Of a DNA stretch of 64,000 bases, positions 46,541 through 58,383 are shown one piece after another. Both the position numbers and the translations under genes were made by a program. The notes beneath the pieces are model-generated. The model ran no database searches, was not told where the DNA came from, and saw only the letters and a list, made by a program, of their open reading frames with translations. Each line of letters begins with the position of its first letter. Positions within the stretch are counted from its first letter, which is position 1. The stretch is from the NCBI GenBank assembly GCA_001510575.1, contig LNGK01000004.1:1604537-1668536 (forward strand), read 5' to 3'. The stretch is from Knoxdaviesia capensis (lineage: Eukaryota; Ascomycota; Sordariomycetes; Microascales; Gondwanamycetaceae).

Positions 46541-49089
46541 ATCTCGTTTGATAGACAAAATAGACTCGCTTTCACCGGCCATCTTCGTCTTCTCACCGGC
46601 GTCTTCTTTTCCGAAGCCGGAAGCGTCCTTCTTTCTGGCTGCTTTGGTCCCAACGGATCATGCATTGGTTGGCCACCAGTCGTAATTCTTTTTAAAATCA
46701 TTCGGTATGTATTCACCATAGTTGTGCTGTTTGCCTTGCTTTTCTTTTTTCTTCTCGTTTGCAAACTCAATCCCAGGAGGACAAGGTCCTCTTGGCAATC
46801 GGGGCGGACGCCGAGCTTCACTTATACAGCAGCCATTTCCTTTCCCATTTTGGCTGTAGCCCATTACCGCGGGGCGTCAACTTGACGAAATTGCACCCTC
46901 AAGGCTTATTGCTCGTCATGAACCGCTTGAAACATCCCAATGTGTGGCCATTCCGCCGATTCACCCCTTTAGCCACACAATGGTTATGGACTATACCGTA
47001 AGAGGCTGTGGCGACAAGGCGTGATACTAGATGAGAGACTACACTATTATAGTGCCCATCTCCCCTATCTGTCTTTGCTGAAGTCGACATGTACTCCTCG
47101 ATACTCTTTCACGAGAGACGGCGGAAGTGTACTCACTCTGTGTTCGATCTTCTTCCCACGCTCCGACACTTGGATACACAAGTGTGTTATCTGTGACGCT
47201 GCGTGGCGTTTCGGTTACACTATCCCAAACTAGCCACTTGAATGCCACAGGGCAACGCGTCAACAAAGACCCCCAAAAAGCGAGACTCAAAATGCCTGGT
47301 CATCTTGCACCTTGGCGTGTTGTTGTGGGACTTTGTGTGTGCCCCTCCGGCCTCCGGGTATTGATCTGGATCAAATCACCCTCCCTAGCCTTCTCCTCCC
47401 TTTTTTACCCAGCTTAGGGCCCTCGGCTTCCGCCCCTTTGTTTGGCGTTGACACTTCTGCTTCTCATCAGCTTTGCTGTATACCGAGTTGTGTTCCAGAT
47501 ATCTCCCTCCATTTCCCTTGTTTCTGCGGGCTCGCCTGTTCATGTTATGTACTTGTTATGGGCGCAATTATCTGTTGCAGCGCTCTACACAAAGCTCGCC
47601 TACACGCAGGATGTCCGTCATAGTGGCTGGCCGGTTTTTGCTGCCAGATGGTTCTGGTTCTGGTACATGTTGCTGCTCCGGATTGCTGAGAAGTGGCTGC
47701 CCGTCTCCTGCGAGAAGAGTCTTGGCCTCCTGGCTGGATTTGCTGCCCGAGCTTAACTTCTCGAGGCGGACCAAAAAATGATTCATGTTCAAACGCATCT
47801 CATCACATCACACACATTTCACCTTCTGGGAGTTGAATGGGCCAGAAGCCAATCCTGCGGGAACCTTTCCAGAGTTCTAGCCCGTCCCTTTGAGCGTATC
47901 TACACGCATCTGAAAGCTTTCCTTCCTGGAGTAGTCTGGATCAGTGCGTCAGACATGGTGTCAACATGTGATTACTGCATCCCACTGCTATGAGGGAAAA
48001 GCAGGAAAAGCCACCGCATTTCCCTTCATATTGCGCTCTGCTTCGGATCTTACATTCCTGGCTATAATTAGGCTTTGCATTAGAGAACCTTGGCTTTCTC
48101 TCAGAACCAAAGCATAGAATCCCGAGAAACCAACAAAAGAAACAAGGAGTGAAGAAGGGATTATTAGCTACATCAGTGATTGCTGGCTTTGTATCCCCTG
48201 GTACACAAGGAGGGATGGATTTGAGTGGCTTGGTCCTATAGGCTACACAGCAGGGCTTTTTATCTTCGGGTATCCCTTACCATTCTTCCTCTTGTCCTTG
48301 CTTTCTCTCTCTACCTTCCCCTTCTTACTCTTCTCTCCTATAACATTTTCCTTCTTGCTCTTCTTCTTCTTCTCCTCTTCTCCTCTATCCTCCTTTTCCA
48401 CCTAGCCTACCCATTTCTTTCTTTGGCCATGCATCTGCTTGCTAAGGCTGTGTTTGTTTGTTACAGCCTGACAGTTTGTACTAGTGTCCTGCTGCTTTTC
48501 CTTAATTTGCTGCCTTTCTGGTCAACTTTTGCCTTCCTTTCTTTAATGACACATTCAACGTGGCTCTATGAGCTTTAATTCTTTTTAATCTATCCTTGTT
48601 TATGTTTGCAGTGAAGAGCTTTAGAGGCCAGGACCTCAGCTAGAATTTGGTGCCTGCTTCTCTCCTTTTTGCTGTCCTTGTTTTTCTTTTCTGTCTTTCT
48701 TTTCTTGCCAGATACCCATAATCCTTCTTGTTTCTTACTCCCCTTTACAGGACTCTCTGTCTTTCCTGCTTATCAGTTCTTCCTCTGACTATCTCTACTA
48801 CTTGATATGACAGTTTGCTAGGCTTTATTGTTTCTCAAGGTATGAACCACTGGCATCTGGTGAACCTTTTCCATATCTGGGAAAGTTGTTCAGTGCAATC
48901 TGGTGAGGAAGTTGAGCACTCGGATTAGCTCTGTCACACTATTGTCGATATCACGAAGGGGAAACTCGACAATGGTTCGTGTATGTGAATCCGGTCCAAT
49001 TCTAACACTCCTGTTCATATTCTTCTGCGTTTGTTTAGAACTGAGCACCCATCAACAGACTTGGCCACCCGACAACTTCGCACTTCTGT

Positions 49090-50877
49090 ATGGGAATGGC
49101 GATACTTCCTCGCTTCCTCTGGCCATTAACATGGCTATGCCTACTTGTCTCCGTGGCGCGGCCAGCAATGGCCGCCGATGCTAACACGGCTCCTGATATG
49201 TGTGTGAGCGTAAATACAGCCTCAGACACTACTCCTTGTAAGTTCCACCGAACACTATATCTGCGTGCGGTACACTGGTGTCCTAACGCTTACACCCCCG
49301 AACTTCAGCTACAAGCATCTACCAGTCATTTGGTCTATGCAGAGACCGTTGCAGAGCAGGCAACTACGCATATGCCATTCTAAACTGGCAGTCATGTTGG
49401 TGCTCCAACGTAGCTCCCATGGATGACGCAGAAGTCGACATCAGCAAATGCAACAGGAAATGCCCTGGCTATACCGAACTGTGTGGTGGAACCGATAGCG
49501 GCAAAGACTTGTACGGCTATTTGGTTCTTGGCCCGCTGCCCTCCAGTACGCTCGTGGGTGCTGCCCCGACCTCTCCATCAAGTGTAAGTATCAATCCCAC
49601 CCCTGTCCTTGCGTGTTCCTCCCAATACCGACTACCTACGCGGTTCGCCCCATTCATCTCTCTGGACGACCCCCGCCGGATCTTCTTTTTTTGCCTTGTC
49701 CCTCTTTTGGATTTCCTTGCAACGACGACACCGGTCTGGCAACAACATAAATTGGCGGTGTTCCAATGCCTTCGCCCTCCTTCAACTCCTCCTTTTCTCC
49801 TCCACCAAGTTATCTTGCCTTCATTGCTTCTGGCCATGGATTGAAGAAACTTGACCACAATGGATCGGAATTCAAGAAAAAAGGCAAGACGTCATGAGGG
49901 CTTTGTGACTAAAGGCTGGCAATAGACTGTTGAACCTTCCTCTTCGAGCATATCAACTCCCTCTTCCGAGGGCTCTCAAACACCGGCAGCAGAATCTGTA
50001 TGATATCACCCCTTTGCTTTTTCATGCAAAGTGTTGCTATATTCTTCCCCGTCTGTTTCCTCGTGCGCTTTCTTTTCCGTCTCGTTTCTTGACTTATATG
50101 CCCCGGGAGACGGTTCTGTGGACCACAGCTCTAGTTGGAGTTGACGCAGACTTTTGGCCCTGCTCTCATCCTTTTGCGCCTGATGCAACGATTTTGGACT
50201 CTTCGACATTGCCTTCTTGGTTTCATTTATCTCTGCATACCGGCCTCGGACACACATTTTAACTGGATTCTTCTCACACTCAGGATGGGTCTTCAACTGA
50301 CACGGCTACACCCACGAAGACTGGGAGCGGTTCATCTAGCCCGAGTGCCTCAGTGCACACGATAACTGCAGATGGCACGGTTCTGATTATTACGCAAACG
50401 CCGACGGTGGATCCGAATGCCGCGGAGAACGAAAGTGGCAGTGGTGGTGGTAAAGGCAGCAATACCGGAATGATTGTTGGAATTAGTGTCGGAATTGCCG
50501 TGGCCATAATTATTGCGGTGATGAGCTTCTTCTTCTTCAAGTGGCGGCGGCGCCAGCGCGAGATTGACGAACGTGACAGCAAGACTGCGTCTATGAGTGG
50601 AGTCATTATTGGTGGATACGGCAATGGACGTGGTAGCGGCGGCGGTGACATGAGCGACCGGTATTCGAATACGGCGGCGATGACCATCGGGTCGGACTCT
50701 GGCCGGCGGGACAGCCGGCTTATGGCGGCGGATCCACGCATGGATCCATTCTCGCCGGGATATGTGCGGAAATCCCAGGAAAGCTTCCACACTCTGCATG
50801 ATGAACAGGACTACTCGCGTCGTGTGCACCAGCCGCGGGTGTTGCGGGCCGTAAACCCCGACCCCGTTGGCGAGTGA
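49090..50877 (+). CDS. WSC-domain cell-wall stress sensor-like protein
   Basis: Type I plasma-membrane protein of the Wsc/Slg1 kind; in yeasts these bind wall glucan and activate Rho1 and the cell-integrity MAP kinase pathway. Exons 49090-49237, 49309-49583 and 50284-50877 join to 338 residues. Residues 1-27 are a signal peptide (LTWLCLLVSVARPAMA). The WSC domain (about 30-122) shows the family pattern YQSFGLCRDRC, CWCSN, CNRKCPGYTELCGG and a closing YGYLVLG. A short Ser/Thr-rich stalk follows, then a membrane helix near 204-226 (MIVGISVGIAVAIIIAVMSF) with basic KWRRRQR after it, and a 110-residue cytosolic tail with Ser/Asp motifs. The second intron is 700 nt, far above the local norm; its donor GTAAGT and acceptor CACTCAG are good, and the join restores frame into the stalk. 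The stalk is short compared with yeast Wsc1. Confidence 0.9.
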
Positions 50878-53083
50878 CCATAGGCTTGTACGCGCTGGTG
50901 CTGTCAGCCTTGGCTGAGAGTTGTCCGCTAGTTCTCGTGCTTTTTGTTTTTTTTGTTTTTGGGTGTTTGGGTATTTCACCCTCGCAGACTTGGGATAGTT
51001 AGTGACCCGGTCCAATACCAACCACCTCTCTCTCCGCCCCTACGCCTTTCAGATTAATTTACATAACAGCGTCTGCCTTTTTAATCACTCACTCTTTACT
51101 ACCCCGTTGTCTCTCCCCTCTTGCTGCAACTTGAAGCTTTGGCATTGCGATTTCCAGCATTCCCCGTCCCCTCCCCCCCTCCCTGCGCTTTTGATATCTC
51201 CTTTTCTTTTCTTTGGAAACTCTGGGTCCTGTTCTGCTTTTGGTATCTTTGCTTTTTTTCTGTGTCCACAAGGATTTTTCATGTCTCGACTACGGAGCAC
51301 CCCTTGCTGTGCCCGCGGCGATTGACATTTGATGCGCTTATCTGGAGACGAGATAATATGGACGAAGGCGCCACTAGAAAAGCGAAGCATGGGATACTGT
51401 TTTCTTCTTTTGGTGAACGCTCTTCAGTAACTTACAAAACAAATGGGGTATGCTGTGAGATGGGGAAAGCGCTTTTTCGATGAGGCAGGCTGCTGAGATT
51501 TTGGCCGGTGGAAGAAAGCGACCAAGATCTATCTATCCAACCATTTGGGCTTTTTGCATGCTTTGTCTTCCTTTTTTGTTCCTTTTCATTCCTTCCCGAC
51601 TTGTACACTGTTTGATGATATACACGAATCTGATTCTTTGCTATTACAGACAATCTATTGCACGCTGCCGCTGAATTGCATGTCTAGGGCTTTCTTATAG
51701 ACTTTGTGCTATGTGAGAGTGATGGTGGCGTTACGCCTTTTACTAACCAACCCTTGGATATAAATTATAATTTGCAACTTTCTTTTCCGCGTATGTTGGA
51801 AGAAGGCCAGGGGGAACGAGGAGGAGAGAGGACATGTACGAGCAAGACCGAGATTGCGGTGGCCGGCCAGAGAGAAAACGCCGAGCGCAGCAGGAGTGAG
51901 GGGAGCGAGACCGACGGTGCAGAAACGCGTGTGGCTGGGGCTTCTGTTTGCCCTCCTCCAGAGCGATTCCATGAGAAGGAAGAGAGTGGAGAAAAAAGGC
52001 GGGAAAGCAAACATGTGATGGAAGCACACGAAACACGCAAGCCACGCCCGTTCCCGTCGGCGTTCCACAGACATGTATCTGCGGGCAGCCACGGAGCACC
52101 AAGAGAAAAAGTGGAGAGGGGAGATACATCGGGCTGGGTGGACGTCTCCGGTTGCTTTTGGAGGGGGTTTCTGGAAGGATTTCTGGCTGATGGCTGGTGT
52201 GTTGTGTTATATGTGTGTGGCGTCCCGGACGAGGGTCTGTGCGTGAAGTTCGTCCGGAGTGACCAAAAAAAATGAGGAGGGGGGAAGGCGAGGACCTGGG
52301 CTGTGCAAAAAAAGAAAAAAAAAAAGAAGAAAAAAAGCCACACACGTTGGATGCATTGCCAACGGAGCAATATCACGGAGCTGCTATATTATGCGCAGAC
52401 AGACGCCGCTGGCGTTGGTGGGGCGGGGGCCACCAATCAGCGGTAGAAGTCCGCGGCTATTGTAACCACTGAATAATGACGGATACACTGGGTGGCCAAC
52501 TGGAAGGACAGAAGAGAAAAAAAAAAAAAGAGGCCTTTATACGAGGCAAGCAAATCGTTGAAAATATGAGTAGTCTCTCTCCGGGACGGGGATCTTTGCG
52601 TTGGAATGGTTTGTCTACAGCGCCACACTCGCCTTTGGGTGCCTGTCTGTCTGCACCCAGCAGACCGTCTTAACCGCTGCTCTGGCTCTTTGAGGAAAGC
52701 TGCGCATGTTTGAAGGTTGAAGAAACTCTTCATGGTGGGTTGGGGGAGGGGAGGGGTGTAAGCGAGGAAGCACTGCCTGAGCATGCTGCAGCATGTCCCT
52801 CTCCCTCCCCCCCCCCGGCACGATTTTGCCGGGACTTCTGGGAGGGAAGCATAACAGAAGAAGGAAAAGGAAGAAAAAAAAAAAGCCCCCTCGACGAGCT
52901 GAAAATAAAAAGCTTAAAAAAGACTGGCAGAACTATACCAGCGACGCCCGGCTCAGCTTGAATCTCGTCCCTCCCTCCCTCCGTCCCTCCATTTCAATTC
53001 TCGTGAGGTAACCAAGCCGGGCCACCACCCACCCACCCGTCGCTGGCCGGAGAAGGATAGGATAGCGGGAAGGAGCGACCAGA

Positions 53084-53085
<2 letters not shown>

Positions 53086-53122
<37 letters not shown>
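53086..53122. repeat. GA dinucleotide repeat, about 18 units
   Basis: Perfect AG/GA run in the upstream region of the TMEM184-like gene. The minus-strand reading gives a Ser-Leu repeat that should not be taken as a protein. Confidence 0.95.
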
Positions 53123-53124
<2 letters not shown>

Positions 53125-54445
53125 CCGCGCTCCTTCCTTGTTTCTCCCAAAGTCAAAAACCCACACCGTCGTTTGCTGGCAATTTGCGAGTCTTGGGCAT
53201 GTCGGGTTGTACAGAACAATCAACCCTCGATCGCTCCTGCCGGCCGGTTTGTTTCCAAGGGACGGGTGTGCGATGCTGTTGCTCGTGTTCGTTTTTTTTT
53301 TCCCTTTGTTCCTGTGTTAGTACCGTAGGCTGCGTGCTGGTCGCTCTTGCCTCCCCAAAAAACCCCACCCCACCCCCCCCCAAAACATCGTCGTTTGTGC
53401 AAGTCGCCGGTCGCTCCTTCCTCCCCACTCAATAGACCTCGTCAGTCGTCACTCAACCACAGCCCCCCCGGCTTTAACTCTTGCCTGCTTTCTTCCTTCC
53501 CATTTTGCCTGGGATATTGGTTTTCGTAAGGCCTCGTCATGACTTCTTTTTTCGTCTTATGTAAGTCAGATTACTTGGCTCGTTCAATTCTGCCTTGCCT
53601 GTTTTCCTGCCGCTCGCTCGTCGTTCAGTTTTCTCTCCCGCCTTTTTACCTTTTTCCTCCTTTTCGTCTGTTTGTTGCTTTTTTGCCCCCTTCTTCTCCC
53701 TTTCAACCTCCTTCCTCGAACAAATACGCACTGTTTGTTTAATTTTAATTCATTTGTTCCCCCTTCTTTCGTTCGTAACCGCTTTTCCGCGCGTCTGTCC
53801 CGACCTCAACGTTACAGTAGTCAGAAACGCTGCTGTTCCTGCTGCGCCTAATCGACCGTCGGAGTTTTGCGCCGACAAAGAACGAGAGAAAAGCAGACCA
53901 AGAAAACTTGAAACTCGGTCGCAACCCCTTCAAACCTTCTCACTTTCATCCACACGGCCCCCCCTCCAAAAAAAGAGCGAAGAAAAAAACTTGACTCGTC
54001 ATTCCTTTTTTTATTCTTTGTTCCTTTCCTCACATCGTCGTCGTCGTGTGTGGTTTTTTTTTTTCCTTTTTTTTCTTCTTTCTTTTCCTTTTTGGAAGTT
54101 GCTTCCTTTCGGATCCTCTTTCCTTCGTTGGTTCTTCGTCCTTTCCAAAGTCACATCTGCCCTTTCTTGGTCGCGATCGCACCTTCCCCTTTGGTTTCCG
54201 TGTCCCCGAGCCCGCGTCCGTGTCCCGTTGCCGCCGACTACCGCCTTGGCATTTCCCGGATCTAGAACGACCTCCTTCCATTCCATCGACCGCCTAGGAA
54301 CAGAAGGCTTCTAGAAGCCGCTTTCCGACGCCCTCCTACGACCGCTGCGCGCCGTCTTGACAAAATCGCGGGATCCTGCGCCCACATATTCTACGACCTC
54401 CTCTCTCTTGCTCTCGACTGTAACGACGTCATTCTCTCCTTTTTG

Positions 54446-54474
54446 TTCTTCTTCTTCTTCTTCTTCTTCTTCTT
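54446..54474. repeat. TTC/CTT repeat followed by TTTCCAG
   Basis: About nine TTC units, then TTTCCAGCC at 54472-54480. It is polypyrimidine plus AG, so it may also serve as the 3' splice site of a leader intron just ahead of the ATG at 54525. Confidence 0.8.
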
Positions 54475-54511
54475 TCCAGCCACAGCCACCAGCCTCTGTC
54501 TAGGCTGGACG

Positions 54512-54544
54512 ATGCCACATCGTCATGTTACAAGGCGTGTGTAA
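54512..54544 (+). promoter_or_regulatory. upstream ORF overlapping the TMEM184-like start codon
   Basis: An ATG at 54512 opens a 10-residue frame (MPHRHVTRRV) that ends at TAA 54542-54544, after the main ATG at 54525 and in another frame. Both ATGs have a purine at -3. Scanning ribosomes would meet the short frame first, so main-frame translation would need leaky scanning. Seen in sequence; the regulatory effect is inference. Confidence 0.55.
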
Positions 54545-56270
54545 TGCGACTCTCGAGGAGATGAGGAGTAAGTATATGTCCTTGTTCCACCCCAGCGCCT
54601 CTCTGTGTCTGTGTGGCTAACCTTATGTGCCCCTTATCTCACATCCAGTCCTCCCCGGAACCGAAAAGCTCCTCGCCGGCCCCCTAACCTTCCACGACCT
54701 CGCCTTGATAGTGTCCGGCTCGTGCTCAATCATTGCGATATGCCTCAGCTTCTACCTCATCTTTATGCACTCGATATACTACACCCGCCCGAACGAGCAG
54801 CGCCACATCATCCGCATTCTGTTCATGGTCCCCGTCTACGCCACCTCGTCGTTCCTCCAGGTCAAGTTTTACTGGCACGCCGTGTACTTCCGCATGCTCA
54901 GCGACTGCTACGAAGCCTTCGCCATCGCCTCGTTCTTTGCCCTGCTGTGCTACTACGTCGCCCCCGACCTCCACGAGCAGAAGGAGTACTTCCGCCATAT
55001 GCGCCCCGTCAAGCCGTGGGTGTGGCCGCTGAACTGGTTCGCGGCCTGCTGCTGCGGCAGCCGCGGCCCCTGGCGGACGCCGCAGAGCGGCCTGACGTGG
55101 TTCAACATCAACTGGATCGGCATCTACCAGTACTGCTTTGTGCGCGTGGCCATGACCATCACCGCCGTGGTGACCCAGTACTTTGGCATCTTCTGCGAGA
55201 GCTCCAACAGCCCGGCCTTCGCGAACATCTGGGTGCTGTCGATCAACTGTCTGGCCGTGACCATTGCCATGTACTGCGTCATCCAGTTCTACGTGCAGAT
55301 GGGCAAGCCGCTGGCCGAGTACCGGCCGTTCCTCAAGGTGCTGGCCATCAAGCTCGTCATTTTCTTCTCCTTCTGGCAGCTGACCGCCATCTCGATTGCC
55401 ACGTCCGAGCGCTTCAACATCGTGCACGCGAACCCCGTCATCGCCTACCCCGACATCAAGGTCGGCATCCCCGCCGCGCTGCTGTGCATCGAAATGGCCT
55501 TCTTCGCCCTGCTGCACCTGTGGGCCTTCCCCTACGCGCCGTACCGCCCCGGCTCGCCCGCCGTGTACTACCCGGAGCCCGACGCCACCAAGTCCGACAC
55601 CCTGCTGCGCGAGAACCCGCAGATCCCGCCGGCGGGCGGCGTGCTGGGCGTCAAGGCCATCCTGCACGCCATCAACATCTGGGACTACATCACCGCCTTC
55701 GGCCGCGGTATGAAGTGGCTGTTCCACGGCGTCCGCCACCGCAAGCAGGACCGCAGCTACCAGCTGGCGGCCTCCGGCGCGGTCGGCATGGACCAGCTGG
55801 ACACCAAGGGCTACCGGCGCGCCAACGACGCCGCCATGATGGGCAGCACCGACCACCTGCCGATTGCGAACCAGTTCCGCCGCAGCCGCTTCGGCATCCC
55901 CGGCACGCCGCTGGCGCCGCACAGCCCGCAGGGCGTTGACGAGCAGGACCGGCTGATTGCCAATGCGCAGCCCGATCCCGTGGCCGGGCTGCGGCCGGCG
56001 CGCTTTGCCGGCCAGGATCCCGGCGTGGCGCGTCCCGGTGGCGCGGCGGCGGGGGCGGCGGGGGCGGCGGGTACCGAGTCGCCGTACTACGACCCGTCGA
56101 TGGCGGAGTCGCGCGTTGATACGACCTACTACGGCGCCGGCGGCGGCCCGTCGCAGCCGCATGCCCAGGGCCGGTGGATTGCGCGCGGCCAGCAGCAGCA
56201 GCCGCAGCAGCAGCAGCCGCCGCCGCCTGACGACGGCCAGCAGCGCCAGAACGATACCAACGTGTTCTGA
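54525..56270 (+). CDS. TMEM184/organic solute transporter alpha-like (DUF300) membrane protein
   Basis: Seven-helix membrane protein of the Ostalpha/TMEM184 family, linked in other eukaryotes to solute export, vacuolar or vesicular membranes. Exons 54525-54567 and 54649-56270 give 554 residues; the intron has GTAAGT, GCTAAC and CCAG. Exon 1 encodes MLQGVCNATLEEMR. Family marks: helix 1 (LIVSGSCSIIAICLSFYLIF), then HSIYYTRPNEQRHIIRILFMVPVYATSSF, YEAFAIASFFALLCYY, a Cys-rich CCCGS segment, VIQFYVQMGKPLAEYRPFLK and FFSFWQLTAI. Helices end near 305. Residues about 306-554 are cytosolic and low-complexity, with an Ala-Gly run and a Gln/Pro-rich end (QQQQPPPPDD). The substrate is unknown. Confidence 0.94.
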
Positions 56271-57891
56271 GCGTTCTGTCTCGTCGGCTTTTTTTTTTCC
56301 TTTCGTCTTTGCTCTTAATGTCATGGTTCACTCCGGACCCTCTGGATTCTTTCCTAGCGTGTACTGCATACCCATTCATTTGCTTAATGCCTTTTTTTTT
56401 TTTCTCTCTCTGCAAGTCCCTCTCTTATTACGTCCTCTCTCACACACTCTCTCGTCTACTACTCTCGTATTCATTTTTTGCTATGTCAAGAGCTATGTGT
56501 CCACACACACACACACGCTCTAAATCCCCCACGCCCCCATCTTTGCATTCTTCGGTGTTATAAGGAGGGAATCCGGATGGGATGGGTACAGGAGGGTCTG
56601 TCTGGTAACCTTTTTACCCCGAAAAAAAAAAAATTCCTCAACATGATAAAAACTACACTCACCGGCTTTTATACTACGGATTCACGGGTCTACGGAACAG
56701 GGGTTTCTATTTTTCTGGAGTTCTTATACGCTGATTTGGGGGAACAACTTTTTTTTACATAGTCCGAATCAACTTCTTTTTGTTTGCACTTGTGTTTCCT
56801 TTTTTTATACTCACGGGAACCACGAAATCTGTTTCAGTCGAGTTTCGATATCGCTTCTCCCCAAGTTGTGCCTTTTCCTTTCGTCTATCTCGTGCCTTTC
56901 AGTGTCTGTTCCGGATCAAGACTCCGGGTCTCTGTCCGCTGTAGCCTGCTTGCTGATGCTATCTCTCTTCCGCGATTCACCCTTCGGTGCTCTGTGTCTT
57001 TCTTGCTCTTATACCAGGACGCAGACCCAGTCTGTTCTTCTCCGTTCATGTTCCTTTGCTTCTTTTCTTCCGTATCTACTGAATTCAGTAATTTCAAACT
57101 TCACGCATGTCGTTCGTTTCACCTCGTCGACCTCTCAATCTAATTTATAGAGACGTTTACTCACCCACTCACTAGGCCAATGTCAAATTAAATACACATT
57201 CCGAAGACCCAAATTATATCCCGAAACCGCTCATATTGCATCTATATGACTCGCCGTCATTCAGACATGATGGACAAGAAAATCTTGGTTGAATATAAAA
57301 ACTGGGTATATCGCCGTCCAGATTAACAAATTTAAGATGACAGAAGAAGCTCCAGGCTGGAAGAAACCGCCAGAGTCCATGGTGCAACAATATAACAGAA
57401 AAGAAAACAAGCCCACCCATATACAGAGTCCGCGTCCCACGAATGTCTAGATTGAGGCTGTTTTGATATAGAGACAGGAGAGAAAGGCAGAAGAATAATT
57501 GTGATACAATGTCATGCCGGTACTCCGTAAAGTACCGAAGAACTGAGACGGGGATGAAAAGAAGAAGCACAATGATTATGGAGAAGAACAACGGATCATA
57601 TCCCATTTGATGGATGAAAAAATCAGAATAGAAGAGCGCTTGGGCCCTTGTATTGCCATAACGAAACCACAGAACAGACGAAACAAACAGAACAGAACAG
57701 AACAGAACATGAGGAAGACGCAGGCGCCGACCCCAGAAACAAAAGAAAAAAATGGGAGGGAAGACAACCCAAAACCCCAACAAAAAAAACCGGCAAGACA
57801 AGAAAGAGAAAAGGAAAAGAGAAAAGGAAAAGAAAAAAAAAGGAAGAGGAAAAAAAAACCGAAACGCAAGCCGTCCACCAAGGGACACCGC
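56271..57891. other. intergenic, convergent 3' ends
   Basis: T-rich 3' flank of the TMEM184-like gene, then from about 57600 to 57860 an A-rich plus strand (T-rich on the Tho2 strand) that looks like the Tho2 3' end. No gene seen; a 224-codon minus frame at 57214-57888 is Phe/Leu-rich simple sequence. Confidence 0.6.
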
Positions 57892-58350
57892 TCACTTCCC
57901 GGCGCCCGGCTTACCCGGTCTCTTCGCGGCCGGCTTGGGCTTCCGCCGGCCTCGCCGGACGGAAGAAGAGTTGCCAGCCGGCCGCTGGACACGGTTGGGC
58001 GCGGCCGCCCCCCGCTGCGCGGCTTGCCCGCGCGTGCTAGTAGTAGCTCCCCCAGGGCGGCTGCGGACCCCGGCAAAATGGGCCTTCAACGTGGAAGGCC
58101 CAGCCGGGGGGCCGCCCCTGGGCTTGCTGCTACTGCGCAGCACGCGCGTTGAGCCAGCAGGGCTGGCTGCCGGCAGCGGGGTTTGGGGTTGGGGGCGTGG
58201 GTCGTGTGGCGCCGGCGACGCACTCACGCTTCGGCTGGCACTCCGCAGGACCCGCGATGAAGGAGGAGGAGCGGGCGCAACAGGCGCCCGCTTGCGCCGC
58301 GGTCCTAGCGGGATGGCGTTGGCGGCCGACGCATTTGCAAAATGCGCCGG
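57892..58350 (-). CDS. candidate spliced C-terminal extension of Tho2 (uncertain)
   Basis: Beyond the Tho2 stop the minus strand stays GC-rich and open to 57892, reading Ser/Arg/Pro/Lys-rich protein (VLRSASRSVSASPAP, TRVLRSSSKPRG, RRGRRKPKPAAKRPGK). A good donor, AG/GTAGGG, overlaps the Tho2 stop (exon would end at 58583), and a 130-nt polypyrimidine tract ending in CCAG at 58351 looks like a strong acceptor. Joining at 58351 puts the extension out of frame and stops after about 14 residues. Joining at 58241 (GGAG) keeps the long frame but the acceptor is poor. It may equally be a GC-rich 3' UTR. Confidence 0.3.
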   Translation of the reverse strand, partial: PAHFANASAANAIPLGPRRKRAPVAPAPPPSSRVLRSASRSVSASPAPHDPRPQPQTPLPAASPAGSTRVLRSSSKPRGGPPAGPSTLKAHFAGVRSRPGGATTSTRGQAAQRGAAAPNRVQRPAGNSSSVRRGRRKPKPAAKRPGKPGAGK

Positions 58351-58383
58351 CTGGCCACGCGATCCGCGCCCGGACCGGGCAAC

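Larger units (their letters stand above)
38651..49089. other. 10.4 kb intergenic desert between divergent genes
   Basis: Largest gene-free stretch. Frames are short and simple-sequence rich, with no recognised domain. Contents: TACAGTACTGTA-type motifs at 41361-41389 and 43567-43582, a GT repeat at 41001-41023, an A-rich run at 42171-42226, T-runs near 43210 and 44100, and a C/T-rich zone 45790-46540. The right part (about 45800-49089) may be the promoter and intron-containing leader of the WSC gene. A weak candidate frame at 43880-44488 is listed separately. Confidence 0.6.
50878..54524. other. 3.6 kb intergenic with long C/T-rich leader
   Basis: No supported gene. Frames around 51706-52345 on both strands are open but lack domains and real-gene codon bias. 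It contains A-runs near 52310 and 52515, a (GA)n repeat at 53086-53122, and from about 53280 to 54520 strongly T/C-rich sequence that is probably the promoter and leader of the TMEM184-like gene, including a CTT repeat at 54446-54474. Confidence 0.6.

Noticed and set aside
48225..48578. 117-codon hydrophobic frame that looks like a membrane protein
   Set aside because: Hydrophobicity comes from T/C-rich DNA; no homologous pattern and the region looks like leader or intron.
2996..49089. Transposons, terminal inverted repeats or RIP-degraded elements in the deserts
   Set aside because: No transposase or reverse transcriptase motif, long terminal repeat or strongly AT-rich block was seen. A repeat-library search and RIP index would be needed to exclude fully.
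51706..52376. Frames of 189 to 203 codons on both strands
   Set aside because: Open on both strands over the same purine-rich DNA, no conserved motif, so probably chance.
54726..56324. 532-codon minus-strand frame across the TMEM184-like gene
   Set aside because: Antisense to a clearly recognised family with intact helices; no domain of its own.
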